A DNA stretch of 6,308 bases from Cytophagales bacterium (lineage in GTDB: Bacteria > Bacteroidota > Bacteroidia > Cytophagales > ES-bin-26). Below the pieces are notes generated by a model, which saw only the letters and a list, made by a program, of their open reading frames with translations, was not told where the DNA came from and did not search any database. The stretch is taken from contig JACMKY010000478.1 in the NCBI GenBank assembly GCA_014379925.1, forward strand, positions 1 to 6,308, read 5' to 3'. Made by a program: the position numbers and the translations under genes. Within the stretch, counting starts at the first letter, position 1; each line of letters opens with the position of its first letter. Shown in pieces: positions 1 to 5,883 of this stretch.

Positions 1-2526
1 AAGAAGGAGCCAATATCCGCAACCGTTCAGGAAAACCACCGGGATGTTGTCGGGAAGGAAGCGCTGGTTGGTCCCCAAGGTGATGGCACGTACGTGGTGG
101 GAACGTCCCAACTGATTGACCCGGCGGGTAAAACCGTTACTTTCCCGGGCCGACCGGTAGACCTCGCCTTAAATCCGGCAGAAACCATCCTGGCGGTTAA
201 AAATATGTCCGATGTCGTTTTCTTCAACGTTGCCAACCAGTCCGTCACGCAAACGCTGCCGCTTCCGAAGGGTGTCGGCAATACTTTTAAAGGAATCGGC
301 TGGAGTTCAAACGGTAAGCAAGTCTGGACCACCGATACCAAAGGTTTCCTGCTTTCAGCTACGCTGCAAGGCAATGGCTCCTTTGCCTGGGATGACAAGA
401 TCCTGCTTCCAGGACCGGCTGAAGGGGACGAAAAGGGTTCCTATCCGGGTGGATTTGCCATCGCGGAAGGCATGATTTACGTCGCCTTGAACCGCAATAA
501 CACGTTAGGGGTGGTCAATGTGCGTACCGGGGTGCTCGAAAAGCAGATTCCGGTAGGCGTTGCTCCCTATACCGTCGTCATCAAAGGCAATAAAGCGTAC
601 GTTTCCAACTGGGGCGGTCGTCAGCCCCGAGCCGGGGATAAAACGGGGCCCTCCAGTGGTTCTTCGGTGGTTGTTGATCCCAAGACCGGCGTTGCCGCCT
701 CGGGTACGGTTTCGGTAGTGGACGTGGCCAGTCGAAAAGTTATTCGGGAAATAGCGGTTGGGCTGCACCCGAGCGGGATGGTAGTCTCGGCGGATGGCGC
801 CCGGCTGTTGGTGGCCAATGCCAACAGCGACCTGATTTCGGTCATCGATACCCAATCCGATCAGGTTATCAAAACCATCAGTTCCAAGCCGATGGCCGAG
901 CTGCCTTTTGGAAGTGCCCCCAATGATGTAGCCATTGCGCCGGATGGAAAAACGCTTTACGTAGCCAACGCGGGCAATAATCTCCTGGCAGTCATTGATC
1001 TTGCCACGGATCGGGTAAAAGGTTTGATTCCCACCGGTTGGTATCCGGGAGCAGTTATTTTGTCGCGGAATGGAAACCAACTCATGGTGGCCAATACCAA
1101 AGGGGTTGGGAGCCGACAGGCTGGTTTGAGGGAAAAAGGACACAATTCCCACGATCACCTGGGTTCGGTTTCCTTTATTGCGGTGCCCAGCGCCGCGACA
1201 CTGGAAAACTACACCATCCAAGCCGCTACCAATATGCGGTTGCCTAAAATAAACCAAAGCCTGCACCTTACAAAGGTGCCGGAGCGGATGGTTCCGGTGC
1301 CCACCCGGCCCGGCGAAAAATCCTTGATCAAACACGTGCTTTACATCATAAAAGAGAACCGGACGTACGACCAGGTTTTCGGTGACCTGCCACAAGGCAA
1401 CGGTGACAGTAGCTTGTGCCAATTCGGGCGAGTAGTTACGCCCAACCATCACGCCCTGGCCGAAACTTTTACCCTACTCGACAATACGTATTGCAACGGG
1501 GTGTTGAGCGCCGAGGGACACCAGTGGACGAGTGAAGGATACGTTACTGATTATCTGGAGAAAAGCTTTGGCGGTTTCGTTCGTAGTTACCCCTGGAATG
1601 GAGATGATGCTTTGAGCTACGCTTCGTCCGGCTTTATTTGGGATCAGGTCTTGCGGTCAGGGCTTACTTTTCGGACCTACGGTGAATTTGTCCAGGATAA
1701 AATCACCCCAGCCGATGCAACCTGGACAGATATCTACAATGATCATAAAAATGGAACCAGTAAAGTAAAGATAGCAGCATCGACCACCCTGCATACGATA
1801 CGACCCTACGTCTGCCCCAATTACACCGGTTCTCCCCGGACAATACCTGATCAAAACAAGGCGGATGTGTTTATCAAAGAGCTTCACGCCTTCGAAAAAA
1901 CGGATGCTCTACCCAACTTCATGATGCTGTCGTTGCCCAATGACCATACATCCGGTACGCAGGAAAATTATCCTACGCCCAGAGCAATGGTAGCCGACAA
2001 CGATTTGGCATTGGGAAGGATAGTGGAAGCCGTCAGCAAAAGTAGATTCTGGAAGGAGACGGCCATTTTTGTGGTTGAGGATGACCCGCAGAATGGGCTT
2101 GATCATGTAGACGGACGACGCACCGTGGCCCTCTGCATCAGCCCTTATACCAGAAGGCGTTCCTTGGTGAGCACCCACTACAATCAGAACAGCATATTGC
2201 GCACCATTGAGCTGATATTGGGCCTGCCTCCGATGAGCCAGTTCGATTTGGTAGCCTCGCCCATGGTGGATTGCTTTACAGATGTGCCGGATTTTACTCC
2301 CTACGTGGTCTTGCCAAATCAAATTCCGCTGGATGAAATGAATCCAAAATTATCCTCCATTTCAGGCAAACAGCTTTATTACGCTAAAAAATCCATGGCA
2401 TTGCAGCTGGATTACAATGATCTGGCCGACGAAGACCTGTTAAATCGCATTCTGTGGCACTCTGTAAAGGGATACAACGCACCTTACCCCGCTGTAGTTA
2501 AAAACGACAATCGATCCAAACCTTGA
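1..2526 (+). CDS. YncE/YVTN beta-propeller plus alkaline-phosphatase-family phosphoesterase, 5' truncated by window
   Basis: The frame is open from base 1 to the TGA at 2524-2526, giving 841 visible residues (numbered from base 1). The start and probable signal peptide lie upstream. A GTG at 94 could be called as a start, but the family-like segment GPQGDGTYVV begins before it and no ATG precedes it, so I reject that start. Residues ~45-400 are beta-propeller: repeated blades of the type LYVANAGNNLLAVIDL, with similar strands at ~198, ~269 and ~319. Residues ~440-760 match the phosphoesterase family (PF04185-like, alkaline phosphatase superfamily). Visible motifs are KENRTYDQ (451-458), LDNTYCNG (493-500), SAEGHQW (503-509), PNDHT (646-650) and EDDPQNGLDHVD (693-704). 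The acidic residues, Asn and His in these motifs are the likely metal ligands; Ser503 as nucleophile is only a guess. The C-terminal tail is LNRILWHSVKGY. The protein is probably exported and hydrolyses a phosphoester, but the substrate cannot be told. The family call is secure; the reaction is inferred. Confidence 0.9.
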   Translation, partial: KKEPISATVQENHRDVVGKEALVGPQGDGTYVVGTSQLIDPAGKTVTFPGRPVDLALNPAETILAVKNMSDVVFFNVANQSVTQTLPLPKGVGNTFKGIGWSSNGKQVWTTDTKGFLLSATLQGNGSFAWDDKILLPGPAEGDEKGSYPGGFAIAEGMIYVALNRNNTLGVVNVRTGVLEKQIPVGVAPYTVVIKGNKAYVSNWGGRQPRAGDKTGPSSGSSVVVDPKTGVAASGTVSVVDVASRKVIREIAVGLHPSGMVVSADGARLLVANANSDLISVIDTQSDQVIKTISSKPMAELPFGSAPNDVAIAPDGKTLYVANAGNNLLAVIDLATDRVKGLIPTGWYPGAVILSRNGNQLMVANTKGVGSRQAGLREKGHNSHDHLGSVSFIAVPSAATLENYTIQAATNMRLPKINQSLHLTKVPERMVPVPTRPGEKSLIKHVLYIIKENRTYDQVFGDLPQGNGDSSLCQFGRVVTPNHHALAETFTLLDNTYCNGVLSAEGHQWTSEGYVTDYLEKSFGGFVRSYPWNGDDALSYASSGFIWDQVLRSGLTFRTYGEFVQDKITPADATWTDIYNDHKNGTSKVKIAASTTLHTIRPYVCPNYTGSPRTIPDQNKADVFIKELHAFEKTDALPNFMMLSLPNDHTSGTQENYPTPRAMVADNDLALGRIVEAVSKSRFWKETAIFVVEDDPQNGLDHVDGRRTVALCISPYTRRRSLVSTHYNQNSILRTIELILGLPPMSQFDLVASPMVDCFTDVPDFTPYVVLPNQIPLDEMNPKLSSISGKQLYYAKKSMALQLDYNDLADEDLLNRILWHSVKGYNAPYPAVVKNDNRSKP

Positions 2527-2594
2527 TCAGGCAAGAGTTGACAAAGTTGTTTTACAGAACAAGATTCCCGTTTGGCTGGACAGTTGTTCAAATA

Positions 2595-2623
2595 ACCCGG
2601 TATTAACCATTAAAAAGCCGGGT
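2595..2623 (+). other. weak stem-loop downstream of the phosphoesterase gene
   Basis: ACCCGG (2595-2600) and CCGGGT (2618-2623) are complementary across a 17-nt AT-rich loop that itself contains TTAAccaTTAA. It lies about 70 bases after the stop codon of the phosphoesterase gene. There is no T-tract after it and the loop is long, so it is a poor intrinsic terminator. It may have no function. No better terminator is visible in 2527-2760. Confidence 0.2.
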
Positions 2624-2680
2624 AGCGTAAGTCGGAATGGCTTCACAAACATTTAACAAATTGATAAAACCCCGCGGGCT

Positions 2681-2696
2681 GCTCCGCTGCTGACGC
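2681..2696 (+). repeat. direct repeat copy A flanking the phosphoesterase remnant
   Basis: GCTCCGCTGCTGACGC at 2681-2696 matches the 16 bases at 2939-2954 at 14 of 16 positions. With a one-base gap the similarity continues weakly into a CC-n-TAA-n-TTT stretch in both places (to 2709 and 2968). Copy A lies upstream of the remnant and copy B just downstream of it. The pair could mark an old duplication or deletion junction, or two related promoter regions. A chance match cannot be excluded. Confidence 0.35.
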
Positions 2697-2702
2697 TTGC
2701 CA

Positions 2703-2710
2703 TAACTTTG
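2703..2710 (+). promoter_or_regulatory. Bacteroidota-type -7 element (TAnnTTTG)
   Basis: TAACTTTG matches the -7 consensus TAnnTTTG of the primary sigma factor in Bacteroidota. I see no TTG/TTTG -33 element at the expected ~19-21 bp upstream, so the promoter is incomplete. An ATG follows at 2736, but its frame ends after 23 codons (TGA at 2805-2807). This may be the leftover promoter of the gene whose 3' end survives at 2761-2913, or a chance match. Confidence 0.25.
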
Positions 2711-2760
2711 TAGTTGTTACTTATCCGCCTGCTTTATGAGCGAACCGCCCGTGCACAACG

Positions 2761-2913
2761 AAGCCGTACGCCCGCCAATCGATGGAACTGCCCCTCCACG
2801 AGATTGACCAGGCAGACGAAGAAATGCTGAACCGCATTTTGTGGCACTCCGTGAAGGGCTACCACGTGCCTTATCCCGCAATGGCTCAAAACAACCGCGT
2901 AAACGTGGATTGA
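2761..2913 (+). pseudogene. orphan C-terminal remnant of a second beta-propeller/phosphoesterase gene
   Basis: This frame encodes KPYARQSM followed by a segment that aligns without gaps to the last ~50 residues of the phosphoesterase gene ending at 2526, and it stops at TGA 2911-2913. By eye, 27 of 45 aligned residues are identical, including all 12 of LNRILWHSVKGY, and both copies then continue to PYPA. The frame is closed upstream by TGA at 2737-2739 and the residues before ~2764 show no family similarity, so the propeller and all catalytic motifs are absent. Synonymous positions differ widely from gene 1. The piece therefore looks like the tail of an older, separate paralogue whose body was deleted, not a recent copy of gene 1. 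An ATG at 2782 could start a 43-residue peptide, but no ribosome binding site or independent function is evident. Confidence 0.75.
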
Positions 2914-3231
2914 TCGGCCGGCCATTTACCCGATATCCGTTCCGCTGCTCACGCGGGACCGTAAATTTTTTGCGTCTCCTTATTACAACGGCGTCGCTGT
3001 CCGTCGTAGACGGCCAAGGGGTTCGTTAAATCACCCGACCCCGGCCAGCCCGCGAGTTCCCGGCAAGTCCAGTTCCTCTCGGACGCGCACCGCCGAAACG
3101 AGCCTGACGGTAGTCCCTCGCCGCAATTCGACCGCGTTACCCGGCCGTTGAGTCCGGTAGTGAACAACTACGAATGGTTTTTCCAGACGGTGACTGATGA
3201 AAAGAAGGCGTCCCGGTTATTCCTCATTCAC
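2914..3231. other. GC-rich intergenic stretch with no recognisable gene
   Basis: This is about 320 bases between the phosphoesterase remnant and the control region of the first permease. Short open frames exist on both strands, but none has a recognisable product, a credible start or family-like residues. The + strand frame from 3010 stays open to a TGA at 3283-3285 without any ATG. A small dyad, CCGTC-gta-GACGG, lies at 3001-3013. The stretch is visibly richer in G+C than 2527-2670. It may be decayed sequence from the same deletion that left the remnant, but nothing in it proves that. Confidence 0.4.
2939..2954 (+). repeat. direct repeat copy B flanking the phosphoesterase remnant
   Basis: GTTCCGCTGCTCACGC is the partner of the copy at 2681-2696, with two mismatches in 16 bases. 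It begins 26 bases after the stop codon of the remnant and is followed by TAAATTTT (2962-2969), which sits where TAACTTTG sits behind copy A. Confidence 0.35.
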
Positions 3232-3270
3232 CTGTCCGCTAACGGACAGTCCGTGTACGGTTTCGGACAC
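3232..3270 (+). promoter_or_regulatory. two tandem 18-bp operator-like dyads (TGTCCG-N4-CGGACA)
   Basis: Site 1 (3232-3249) is CTGTCCGctaaCGGACAG, a perfect 7-bp inverted repeat with a 4-base spacer. Site 2 (3253-3270) is GTGTACGgtttCGGACAC, the same arrangement with one mismatched pair. Their centres are 21 bp apart, about two helical turns, so two bound dimers would sit on the same DNA face. The TGT-N10-ACA shape is what Fis-type helix-turn-helix domains of NtrC-family enhancer-binding proteins recognise. The sites lie ~70-90 bp upstream of the -24 element at 3333, a usual enhancer distance. The dyads are seen directly; the identity of the bound protein is inferred and no regulator gene is in the window. 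Confidence 0.6.
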
Positions 3271-3332
3271 CCGAATGGCGGCTGACGGTGACCAAACCCC
3301 TCCCGCGGGCTTTAAAGGCCGTTTTCGAGGAG

Positions 3333-3348
3333 TGGCAAACCGTTTGTG
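3333..3348 (+). promoter_or_regulatory. putative sigma-54 (-24/-12) promoter of the permease genes
   Basis: TGGCA at 3333-3337 and TTG at 3344-3346 fit the sigma-54 pattern TGGCAc-N5-TTGCa. The -24 GG (3334-3335) and the -12 dinucleotide (3346-3347) are separated by the required 10 bp. The weak point is the -12 dinucleotide, which is GT instead of GC. Transcription would begin near 3359 and give a leader of ~87 nt before the ATG at 3446. The two dyads upstream support this reading. The same bases also fall inside an imperfect palindrome (AGGAG 3328-3332, CAAAC/GTTTG 3336-3346, CTCCT 3349-3353), so an operator or hairpin is an alternative. Confidence 0.45.
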
Positions 3349-3383
3349 CTCCTGAACCAGTATTCAGGGATTTACCGGATGGA

Positions 3384-3400
3384 CCGGCTGAAAAGCCTGG
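3384..3400 (+). other. small leader hairpin with GAAA tetraloop
   Basis: GGCT-GAAA-AGCC (3386-3397) forms a 4-bp stem closed by a GNRA-type tetraloop. Outer CC/GG pairs (3384-3385 with 3399-3400) extend it across a bulged T. It would lie in the 5' leader of the first permease. It is short and may be incidental. Confidence 0.25.
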
Positions 3401-3433
3401 GCGACCCCGTCTGGGCGACCCGTCTGGGCTGCC
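3397..3433 (+). repeat. tandem repeat in the permease leader, ~2.7 units of 13-14 bp
   Basis: The units are CTGGGCGACCCCGT (3397-3410), CTGGGCGACCCGT (3411-3423) and a partial CTGGGCTGCC (3424-3433). The repeat ends 12 bases before the ATG at 3446. Nothing in it resembles a ribosome binding site. It could be slippage-prone or bind a protein; no function is evident from sequence. Confidence 0.6.
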
Positions 3434-3445
3434 TTAAAGTACGAT

Positions 3446-5812
3446 ATGATACGGAGCTACCTCATTGTCGCCTGGCGGAATCTGATCCGCAACCAAGCCT
3501 TTTCGGCCATCAACGTTTTAGGATTGGCATTGGGTATGGCCTGTAGCCTCTTGATTATGCTGTGGGTGCGGGACGAACGCAGCGTAGATGGTTTTCACGC
3601 CAATGGCGATCAATTGTACCAGGTATACCAACGCCAGCAATACGATGGCAAAATCGACGGCAACTATTTTACGCAAGGCTTATTAGCCAGCGAACTGAAA
3701 AAGGTAATTCCCGAAGTGCAGTACGCCGCTAGTATGGAGTGGAACCAGCGTTCCACGTTTGAAGCGGGTGATAAAATGAATAAAATGGCGGGAACCTTCG
3801 CGGGCGCTGACTTTTTCCGGATGTTTAGTTACCCTCTTTTGCAGGGAACGCCGGAAACCGCTTTGAAAAGCCCCAACAGCGTGGCTGTTTCCCGAAAAAT
3901 GGCCGAACAGTTTTTTGGCAGTCCTGAAAAAGCCATCGGAAAAACCATTCGCTACGAGAATAAAGACAATCTGTTGGTAACCGCGGTTTTTGAAAATCTT
4001 CCAGCCAATTCTTCTCAGCAATTCGATTTTTTAAGAACCTGGGATGATTTTGTAAAAGAAAACGAATGGGCAAAAAACTGGGGGAACAACGATCCGGTTA
4101 CCTTTGTGCAGCTGCGTCCGGATGCCGATCCCGCCAAAGTAGCGGCCAAAATCAAGCCTTTTGTCTACGGATACGTAGAAAAAAGCAAAGGGCTGCTGAT
4201 CGAACTGGGCTTACAGCCCTACCCGGAAAAGTACCTTCATTCCACGTTTAAAAATGGTCAGCTCGATGGCGGCCGCATTGAATACGTGCGGCTTTTCAGC
4301 CTCGTGGCGGTTTTTATTCTGCTCATTGCCTGCATCAATTTTATGAATCTGGCCACGGCCCGTTCCGCCAAACGGGCCAAAGAAGTGGGCATCCGCAAGG
4401 TGATCGGGGCGGTTCGCTCCGCGTTGGTGGGGCAGTTCATGGGCGAAGCCGCGCTGCTCACGTTCTGCTCGGTCATGGTCGCGGTTCTGGTGGTGGCTTT
4501 GCTCTTACCCGCTTTTAACAACCTCACCGGCAAGCAATTGCTGCTGCCGGTTGGACAACCGGTTTTTTGGCTGGCTTTGTTGGGTCTGTTAACGCTAACG
4601 GGTTTCGTGGCGGGCAGTTACCCCGCTCTTTTCCTGTCTTCGCTGAATCCGATCCGGGTTCTGAAAGGCAGCCTGACATTCAGTTGGGGCGCCACGTTTT
4701 TCCGGAAAGGCCTGGTGGTTTTTCAATTTGTGCTTTCCATTATGCTCATCGTGGGCACGATTGTGATTTACCGCCAAATGGAATACGCCCAAACCAAAAA
4801 CCTCGGCTACGATCGTGAAAACCTTGTTTACATTCCGATCGAAGGAGATTTGGTCAAGAAATACGACTTGTTCAAGGAAGAAGCGGGCAAAATGGCCGGC
4901 ATCCTGACCGTTTCAACCATGCGGGAATCACCGACCGTAATTGGCCACCACATCGGCGATGTCGGGTGGGCCGGTAAGGACCCGGGTTTGAGAACGTCGT
5001 TTGCCAATACCTCGGTTGGTTACGACTTTGTGAAAACCCTGAACCTGAAACTAAAGGACGGGCGTGATTTCTCCCGGGACTTCGCGACCGATTCGGTGAG
5101 TTATCTGCTGAATGAAACGGCTTTGAAGAAAATCGGCTATCAGAATCCAATTGGCCAGCCGTTGTCGTGGGGGAATCGCCCGGGTAAAATTATTGGCATC
5201 CTGGAGGATTTTCACTTCAACTCGATGCACCAGGCCATTGAGCCGCTGGTTATTCGCCTGGATGAAAGCCAGCCGTGGGGCAGCGTTCTGGTGCGTACCG
5301 AAGCGGGAAAAACCAAAGAGGCACTGGCCAATCTGGAAAAAGTTTACCAAGCGTTGAATCCCAAGTTTCCGTTTACCTACCAGTTTTCTGACCAGGAATA
5401 CACGAAACTCTACCAAAGCGAGCAGGTCGTCAGCAACCTCGCCAATTACTTTGCCTTTCTGGCCATTTTTATTTCGTGCCTGGGCTTGTTTGGCCTGGCA
5501 ACCTTCACCGCCGAGCAACGCCGGAAAGAAATCGGCATCCGCAAAGTGCTGGGGGCAAACGTGGGCAACATTGTGGCCATGTTGTCGAAGGAGTTCGCGG
5601 CGTTGGTGGCGGTGGCCGCCCTCATCGCTTTTCCGTTGGCCGGGTGGGCCATGCGCGCGTGGCTCGAAAACTATGCCTACCGCATTTCCCTCGGCTGGCA
5701 AGCGTTCGTCCTGGCGGGCCTGTCCGCGCTGACAATCGCCCTGCTGACGGTGAGCTACCAGGCCATCAAAGCGGCGGTGGCCAACCCGGTAAGATCGCTC
5801 CGCAATGAATGA
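3446..5812 (+). CDS. FtsX-like ABC transporter permease (MacB-type), complete
   Basis: A 788-residue inner-membrane permease with duplicated architecture, typical of the 780-810-residue Bacteroidota family. The start MIRSYLIVAWRNLIRN matches the usual N-terminus of the family and of the next gene, which supports ATG 3446. TM1 lies at ~19-41, followed by a periplasmic MacB-type core domain at ~42-278. The first FtsX domain (~283-407) has three hydrophobic segments (~283-303, ~335-355, ~372-398) and the cytoplasmic motif KEVGIRKVIGA (312-322). A further TM at ~422-442 and a second periplasmic domain at ~443-660 follow. The second FtsX domain (~665-788) repeats the motif as KEIGIRKVLGA (694-704) and ends in the family-like NPVRSLRNE. 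It has no ATP-binding domain, so it needs a separate ATPase, and none is in the window. MacB relatives act by mechanotransmission on periplasmic substrates; the substrate here is unknown. It is probably driven by the sigma-54-like promoter at 3333 and co-transcribed with the permease at 5884. Confidence 0.93.
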   Translation: MIRSYLIVAWRNLIRNQAFSAINVLGLALGMACSLLIMLWVRDERSVDGFHANGDQLYQVYQRQQYDGKIDGNYFTQGLLASELKKVIPEVQYAASMEWNQRSTFEAGDKMNKMAGTFAGADFFRMFSYPLLQGTPETALKSPNSVAVSRKMAEQFFGSPEKAIGKTIRYENKDNLLVTAVFENLPANSSQQFDFLRTWDDFVKENEWAKNWGNNDPVTFVQLRPDADPAKVAAKIKPFVYGYVEKSKGLLIELGLQPYPEKYLHSTFKNGQLDGGRIEYVRLFSLVAVFILLIACINFMNLATARSAKRAKEVGIRKVIGAVRSALVGQFMGEAALLTFCSVMVAVLVVALLLPAFNNLTGKQLLLPVGQPVFWLALLGLLTLTGFVAGSYPALFLSSLNPIRVLKGSLTFSWGATFFRKGLVVFQFVLSIMLIVGTIVIYRQMEYAQTKNLGYDRENLVYIPIEGDLVKKYDLFKEEAGKMAGILTVSTMRESPTVIGHHIGDVGWAGKDPGLRTSFANTSVGYDFVKTLNLKLKDGRDFSRDFATDSVSYLLNETALKKIGYQNPIGQPLSWGNRPGKIIGILEDFHFNSMHQAIEPLVIRLDESQPWGSVLVRTEAGKTKEALANLEKVYQALNPKFPFTYQFSDQEYTKLYQSEQVVSNLANYFAFLAIFISCLGLFGLATFTAEQRRKEIGIRKVLGANVGNIVAMLSKEFAALVAVAALIAFPLAGWAMRAWLENYAYRISLGWQAFVLAGLSALTIALLTVSYQAIKAAVANPVRSLRNE

Positions 5813-5814
5813 AT

Positions 5815-5882
5815 TCAGTGATCAGTTATCATTGATCTCCACCATTCGTACATTCGTTCATACATTGATAACTGATCACTGA
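5815..5882 (+). repeat. long inverted repeat between the two permease genes
   Basis: TCAGTGATCAGTTATCA (5815-5831) is perfectly complementary to TGATAACTGATCACTGA (5866-5882), with a 34-nt loop. Two further pairs form after one mismatch inside. The element fills the gap: it starts 2 bases after the stop of the upstream permease and ends 1 base before the ATG at 5884. The loop carries three near-identical 8-mers (CATTCGTA, CATTCGTT, CATACATT at 5843-5866). There is no T-tract, so it is not a standard terminator. A dispersed intergenic palindromic repeat (REP- or MITE-like) is the most likely class. In RNA the stem would end next to the start codon and could affect translation of the second permease or stabilise the upstream message. 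Confidence 0.8.
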
Positions 5883-5883
5883 C

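Noticed and set aside
94..96. GTG as the start of the phosphoesterase gene
   Set aside because: The frame remains open to base 1 and family-like residues (GPQGDGTYVV) precede it, so the true start is upstream of the window.
505..1452. 315-residue open frame on the - strand inside the phosphoesterase gene
   Set aside because: It lies entirely opposite a strongly supported coding frame, its protein has no recognisable domain, and the composition fits a codon-usage shadow.
2736..2807. 23-codon frame starting at ATG 2736 behind the TAACTTTG element
   Set aside because: It is very short, matches no family, and runs in a different frame from the phosphoesterase remnant. It may be the broken start of the lost gene, but this cannot be shown.
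2841..3029. 62-residue + strand frame across the end of the phosphoesterase remnant
   Set aside because: It is an alternative-frame reading of the remnant followed by non-coding sequence, with no recognisable features.
3010..3285. 91-codon + strand open frame without ATG, including a stretch read as NNYEWFFQTVTDEKK
   Set aside because: It follows an in-frame TAG, has no ATG and only weak alternative starts, overlaps the operator-like dyads, and matches no family I recognise.
3346..3546. 66-residue + strand frame overlapping the start of the first permease
   Set aside because: It overlaps the well-supported permease start in another frame, begins inside the promoter candidate, and shows no family similarity.
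5051..5701. 216-residue - strand open frame opposite the first permease
   Set aside because: It is antisense to the second periplasmic and FtsX domains and is low-complexity, His/Arg/Gln-rich, as expected of a shadow in GC-rich DNA.
5813..5883. Intrinsic terminator between the permeases
   Set aside because: The stem is long, but the 34-nt loop and the absence of a T-tract do not fit a Rho-independent terminator.
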